Source: Temnothorax longispinosus (taxonomy: Eukaryota; Arthropoda; Insecta; Hymenoptera; Formicidae). Taken from it: a DNA stretch of 64,000 nt. The notes under the pieces were generated by a model. That model was given only the letters and a program-made list of their open reading frames with translations, was not told the DNA's origin and searched no databases. A program made the position numbers and the translations under genes. Where the stretch lies: NCBI RefSeq assembly GCF_030848805.1, contig NC_092361.1, positions 21,721,406 through 21,785,405 of the forward strand, read 5' to 3'. Shown piece after piece: positions 63,101-64,000 of this stretch (its first letter is position 1; every line of letters begins with the position of its first letter).

Positions 63101-64000
63101 TAAAATTCGAGTTCTTTTCCCTTATAGGAACCGTAAAAAGCTACGATAAAAGTTGCATTTTAAATTTATCGCAACTCCCAGAAACTTGTATAAACGTGGA
63201 AAAATATGTGGCGCTTGCAGTCACGTTTCCGCCCGGCGGCGGTTCCTACGTTCTCCCCTGAATATTCTAAACTTTCCTTTCGAAGGCTCGACGAGAGTCT
63301 CTTGCTGGTCGGTCACCAGAACGGAGCGTCGAGCGACTCGGCGTGCTCGCAGCTACCGGTGATCCCATCGCAGGACGAGACGCACGAGGAGGAGCCGGCG
63401 AGTCCCGTCGAGGTCGTACCCGACGGTCAAAACCGCCAGGATTCCGTCAGCAGCGGAATGACTACCAGCGACAGTCGAGCCGCGTCCTTCGAGGAAGGCG
63501 CCGCCACCAGGAAAGTCGCCGTGTCCGTGCACAACGAGCGCACGTTGCTGCCGAGCTACTCCTTGAAGTCCACCAACGACTTCGTCGAGGTGTTGCAGGG
63601 CAAGCAGGACACGGTGACGAGGACGAGCGAGACGGTACACGGCGGCGTGACCAAGAGCACGTCCAGCGACAACCAGGCCTCCCTCAGCGTGTCGACCTCG
63701 ATGACCGGGGGCGATACGACCGCGGCGATCCTCGGCGCGTCCACCAGCTCGCTCTCGTCGATCGCCAGCTCGGCGGCGTATCGGCAGCCGCTGGCGAGGC
63801 ATCGCCGCTTCGCTGGATGCATCGACGAGAATGATCTCAGCACACCGTACAATTATTACAGATGTCTGTCGCCCAACGAGCATCACGGTGCGTATTCGGA
63901 AAAGAGAGTCTTACGTCAGCCCTTTACTTCTAAGACCCCGAAGCCCAAAAATTATTTTTTTAAGTCGAATTCGATGACCGATCGATTAACGAATGTTGTC
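44230..64000 (+). CDS. Gyc76C: Receptor guanylyl cyclase Gyc76C, 20 exons, 3' end outside window
   Basis: CDS join(44230..44497, 45986..46149, 47750..47876, 48900..49052, 51638..52013, 53331..53632, 54081..54183, 54692..54794, 55866..56054, 56901..56981, 57069..57245, 57603..57762, 58239..58388, 58939..59110, 59505..59645, 59878..60070, 60376..60547, 60975..61245, 62373..62384, 63286..>64000): about 1343 residues, every junction phase consistent. Signal peptide about 1-28; ANF-type ligand-binding ectodomain to about 465; one membrane helix about 475-497; kinase-homology domain about 590-845; dimerization coiled coil about 850-890; class III cyclase about 895-1100; long Ser/Thr-rich tail ending with the conserved PYNYYRCLSP block. 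Known for Drosophila Gyc76C: cGMP synthesis, semaphorin-plexin axon guidance, extracellular-matrix and BMP-related development, and tubule immunity. The KHD lacks catalytic residues. The guanine-selecting Glu and Cys are present, so it should make cGMP. Confidence 0.94.
44502..44538. repeat. (TA)n-rich microsatellite just after the exon 1 donor
   Basis: An imperfect TA run starting 5 bp past the exon 1 splice site. Confidence 0.85.
45266..45299. repeat. GC-rich hairpin in Gyc76C intron 1
   Basis: GACGCGTTTGCCGT at 45266-45279 pairs exactly with ACGGCAAACGCGTC at 45286-45299 across a 6-nt loop. Confidence 0.7.
45986..46149 (+). CDS. Gyc76C: Gyc76C exon 2 (ectodomain)
   Basis: The acceptor AATTTCCAG ends at 45985 and the donor CTG|GTGAGT is at 46150; phase 1 in, 0 out. 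It encodes GGLGALIHALGESKTKAV and KPLLTWTCPL, the fold core of ANF-type ligand-binding domains. Confidence 0.92.
47750..47876 (+). CDS. Gyc76C: Gyc76C exon 3 (ectodomain)
   Basis: The acceptor TGTGTTCCAG ends at 47749 and the donor ATAG|GTAAGT is at 47877. It encodes IIRLSPSLPSMANAVAEIF and LQWKSADVIS, aligning with the receptor-cyclase segment that ends in a W-plus-basic motif. Phase 0 in, 1 out. Confidence 0.92.
48209..48335. repeat. Long imperfect foldback in Gyc76C intron 3
   Basis: AATATTATAATTTCC at 48235-48249 is the exact reverse complement of 48301-48315. Outside these arms ACCAATTAACAG pairs imperfectly with the TAGTTGGT end, and inside them ACTGTT pairs with AACAGT, so nearly the whole 127 bp can fold. 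Likely an old palindromic MITE. Confidence 0.55.
48900..49052 (+). CDS. Gyc76C: Gyc76C exon 4 (ectodomain)
   Basis: The acceptor TGCCGTAG ends at 48899 (weak pyrimidine tract) and the donor CGTG|GTAAGT is at 49053. It encodes AVINAFRRIGVALRYHLILP. Phase 1 in, 1 out. Confidence 0.88.
51132..51191. repeat. (TA)n microsatellite in Gyc76C intron 4
   Basis: An imperfect TA run of about 60 bp. Confidence 0.9.
51638..52013 (+). CDS. Gyc76C: Gyc76C exon 5 (ectodomain with low-complexity insert)
   Basis: The acceptor TTTTTTGCCAG ends at 51637 and the donor CAGAG|GTAATC is at 52014. It starts VMVLCLPLLDEM and IHTEDIDLFLPRD (conserved fold), then about 75 residues rich in Ser, Thr, Pro and Arg with N-glycosylation sites NFS, NVT and NLS. 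Phase 1 in, 2 out. Confidence 0.9.
53331..53632 (+). CDS. Gyc76C: Gyc76C exon 6 (membrane-proximal ectodomain)
   Basis: The acceptor TTCTTACGCAG ends at 53330 and the donor CCGA|GTGAGT is at 53633. It encodes YDVSKVLNGTQDYATLALLD, the YTYALMNWRDAGWEP block and SCDVDGDCP just outside the membrane. Phase 2 in, 1 out. Confidence 0.92.
54081..54183 (+). CDS. Gyc76C: Gyc76C exon 7 (transmembrane helix)
   Basis: The acceptor ATTTAACAG ends at 54080 and the donor CCG|GTGAGC is at 54184. It encodes HIVAIILGSLLFTFVAIAV then AIII and Arg, one membrane span. Phase 1 in, 2 out. Confidence 0.92.
54485..54512. repeat. 11-bp inverted repeat in Gyc76C intron 7
   Basis: GTAGCGTAATT at 54485-54495 pairs exactly with AATTACGCTAC at 54502-54512; 6-nt loop. 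Confidence 0.65.
54692..54794 (+). CDS. Gyc76C: Gyc76C exon 8 (juxtamembrane)
   Basis: The acceptor ATTTATTGCAG ends at 54691 and the donor ACG|GTGAGT is at 54795. It encodes a basic stop-transfer KRLLKKRMSKG and LTTSDFVFPQVPPVDSRT. Phase 2 in, 0 out. Confidence 0.9.
55328..55362. repeat. 12-bp inverted repeat in Gyc76C intron 8
   Basis: AGTTCGCTCGGC at 55328-55339 pairs exactly with GCCGAGCGAACT at 55351-55362. Confidence 0.65.
55866..56054 (+). CDS. Gyc76C: Gyc76C exon 9 (before the kinase-homology domain)
   Basis: The acceptor GTGTTCTTAG ends at 55865 and the donor AAC|GTGAGT is at 56055. It encodes VDEGIEAMLCCWLQQLQEF and ends DPRARYN, a site conserved just before the Gyc76C kinase-like domain. 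Phase 0 both sides. Confidence 0.88.
56591..56613. promoter_or_regulatory. Paired CRE-like palindrome in Gyc76C intron 9
   Basis: CACTGACGTC at 56591-56600 and GACGTCAGTG at 56604-56613 are perfect inverted arms with a 3-nt spacer, giving two overlapping TGACGTC/GACGTCA sites of the CREB/ATF type. Binding is not shown. Confidence 0.35.
56795..56816 (+). repeat. Poly(C) tract of 20 followed by AG
   Basis: Twenty C followed by AG creates a strong polypyrimidine-plus-AG false 3' splice site 84 bp upstream of the true exon 10 acceptor. Confidence 0.85.
56901..56981 (+). CDS. Gyc76C: Gyc76C exon 10 (N-lobe of the kinase-homology domain)
   Basis: The acceptor ATTTCTGGTAG ends at 56900 and the donor ACG|GTAAAG is at 56982. 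81 nt, phase 0 both sides. It encodes GDLVQLKELPF (lysine at the kinase VAIK-like position) and FELKNKAMDVLVT. Confidence 0.9.
57069..57245 (+). CDS. Gyc76C: Gyc76C exon 11 (kinase-homology domain)
   Basis: The acceptor TTTTGAGCAG ends at 57068 and the donor CGG|GTGAGT is at 57246. It encodes LRHENLNPLIG, VSEYCSRGSLEDVL and DEIKLDWSFRLSLLTDLVR, very close to Drosophila Gyc76C as I remember it. Confidence 0.95.
57603..57762 (+). CDS. Gyc76C: Gyc76C exon 12 (pseudo-catalytic loop)
   Basis: The acceptor TTTGCTTCAG ends at 57602 and the donor CGAG|GTAAGT is at 57763. It encodes GMKYLHSTPIRVHGYLTSRN and VTDYGLPAFY: HGY in place of HRD and DYG in place of DFG, the expected pseudokinase changes. 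Phase 0 in, 1 out. Confidence 0.95.
58239..58388 (+). CDS. Gyc76C: Gyc76C exon 13 (C-lobe)
   Basis: The acceptor TTCGGGTAG ends at 58238 and the donor GAAG|GTAATG is at 58389. It encodes LLWTAPELLRH, GDVYSFGIIMQEVVVRGEPF and LALSPE. Phase 1 both sides. Confidence 0.95.
58939..59110 (+). CDS. Gyc76C: Gyc76C exon 14 (end of the kinase-homology domain)
   Basis: The acceptor TATCTCGTAG ends at 58938 and the donor GGGAG|GTAAAA is at 59111. It encodes PPPLIRPSVSKGAAPPEA, MRQCWAETAEMRPDF and LNHG. Phase 1 in, 2 out. Confidence 0.95.
59505..59645 (+). CDS. Gyc76C: Gyc76C exon 15 (dimerization coiled coil)
   Basis: The acceptor TTATTTTCAG ends at 59504 and the donor CCTAG|GTAAAC is at 59646. It encodes VDTMFQMLEKYSNNLEEL and RTEQLDMEKKKTEQLLNRML, the signalling helix. 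Phase 2 in, 2 out. Confidence 0.95.
59878..60070 (+). CDS. Gyc76C: Gyc76C exon 16 (cyclase domain, first metal-binding Asp)
   Basis: The acceptor GTGTTTCTAG ends at 59877 and the donor AAG|GTAATT is at 60071. It encodes SVAEKLKLGMPVDPEEF and YFSDIVGFTTIS; the Asp codon at 59954-59956 is a metal ligand. Phase 2 in, 0 out. Confidence 0.95.
60376..60547 (+). CDS. Gyc76C: Gyc76C exon 17 (cyclase domain, guanine-selecting Glu)
   Basis: The acceptor ATATCATAG ends at 60375 and the donor ACGG|GTTAGC is at 60548. It encodes VETIGDAYMVVGG (Glu codon 60379-60381; second metal Asp 60391-60393) and LRLRIGLHT. Phase 0 in, 1 out. Confidence 0.95.
60975..61245 (+). CDS. Gyc76C: Gyc76C exon 18 (cyclase domain, GTP-specific Cys)
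   Basis: The acceptor CTCTCGTCAG ends at 60974 and the donor CTTAG|GTAAGA is at 61246. It encodes GVVGLTMPRYCLFGDTVN (Cys codon 61019-61021), ASRMESTGAPW, VKGKGKMPTYWLLGK and PPP. Phase 1 in, 2 out. Confidence 0.95.
61246..63285 (+). other. Intron(s) 18-19 of Gyc76C
   Basis: Apart from the microexon at 62373-62384 I see only AT-rich non-coding sequence and short spurious open frames. Confidence 0.6.
62373..62384 (+). CDS. Gyc76C: Gyc76C exon 19, 12-nt microexon
   Basis: GGAGAACCATGG lies between a good acceptor (GCTGCACTCAG, ends 62372) and a consensus donor (GTAAGT at 62385). Inserted between exons 18 and 20 it reads R-E-N-H-G, giving PPPL-RENHG-LDESL. My recollection of Drosophila Gyc76C has a matching G-E-S-H-G-L-D-E-S-L at this point. 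Phase 2 in and out, so skipping it keeps the frame. Confidence 0.75.
63286..64000 (+). CDS. Gyc76C: Gyc76C exon 20 (Ser/Thr-rich cytoplasmic tail, open at right edge)
   Basis: The acceptor CCTTTCGAAG ends at 63285. It encodes LDESLLLVGHQNGASSD, long Ser/Thr-rich sequence, then STPYNYYRCLSPNEHH, a conserved tail block. The frame stays open to base 64000. A possible donor, CACG|GTGCGT at 63888, could end the exon earlier; which is right cannot be decided here. Confidence 0.85.

Noticed and set aside
63343..63886. Open frames in other frames and antisense over the Gyc76C tail
   Set aside because: They are shadows of the true coding frame, which carries the conserved PYNYYRCLSP block.
1..64000. 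tRNA, rRNA or CRISPR features
   Set aside because: No paired A-box and B-box, cloverleaf or regularly spaced repeat-spacer pattern was seen on reading. The best B-box-like string (near 3806) lacks a partner.

Overview
This is a eukaryotic, almost certainly insect, genomic window. The genes are split by many introns with GT..AG boundaries, and the proteins match animal families. The mix of AT-rich spacers with CpG-rich blocks, the many dinucleotide repeats and the short DNA-transposon remnants fit Hymenoptera, probably an ant. That organism call is inference and no species is named. Exon boundaries below were worked out by hand from reading-frame continuity, splice consensus and remembered family conservation; no alignment was run.

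Layout: (1) 1-3390, plus strand: the 3' part of a FAM135-type gene, a predicted serine alpha/beta hydrolase cut by the left edge, followed by its 3' UTR. (2) 3391-10181: 3' UTR and intergenic DNA with simple repeats and a candidate inverted-repeat element at 5439-5759. (3) 10182-16179, minus strand: a complete nine-exon klhl10 gene (BTB-BACK-six Kelch repeats), convergent with FAM135. (4) 16180-44141: about 28 kb with no coding gene I can support. It holds two GC-rich blocks that look like promoter or 5' UTR DNA (about 22.83-23.25 kb and 36.60-37.17 kb), a piggyBac-like non-autonomous element, a degenerate array of about 230-bp repeats and a PIF/Harbinger-like MITE. (5) 44230 to the right edge, plus strand: a 20-exon receptor guanylyl cyclase, Gyc76C, including a 12-nt microexon. 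The gene runs off the right edge.

The three genes belong to different processes and show no operon-like relationship. Gyc76C is a single-pass receptor making cGMP. Klhl10 is a substrate adaptor for a Cullin-3 ubiquitin ligase with a spermatid role in flies and mammals. FAM135 is a predicted lipase or esterase of poorly known function. klhl10 and Gyc76C are divergent, so the 28-kb gap probably holds regulatory DNA and non-coding 5' exons.

I found no new multi-gene system, CRISPR array, tRNA or rRNA. The most interesting signals are: the Gyc76C microexon; a 20-C tract that makes a strong false 3' splice site leading to an in-frame stop just upstream of the kinase-like domain; the degenerate tandem array; and the previously unlabelled transposon remnants and foldback sequences.
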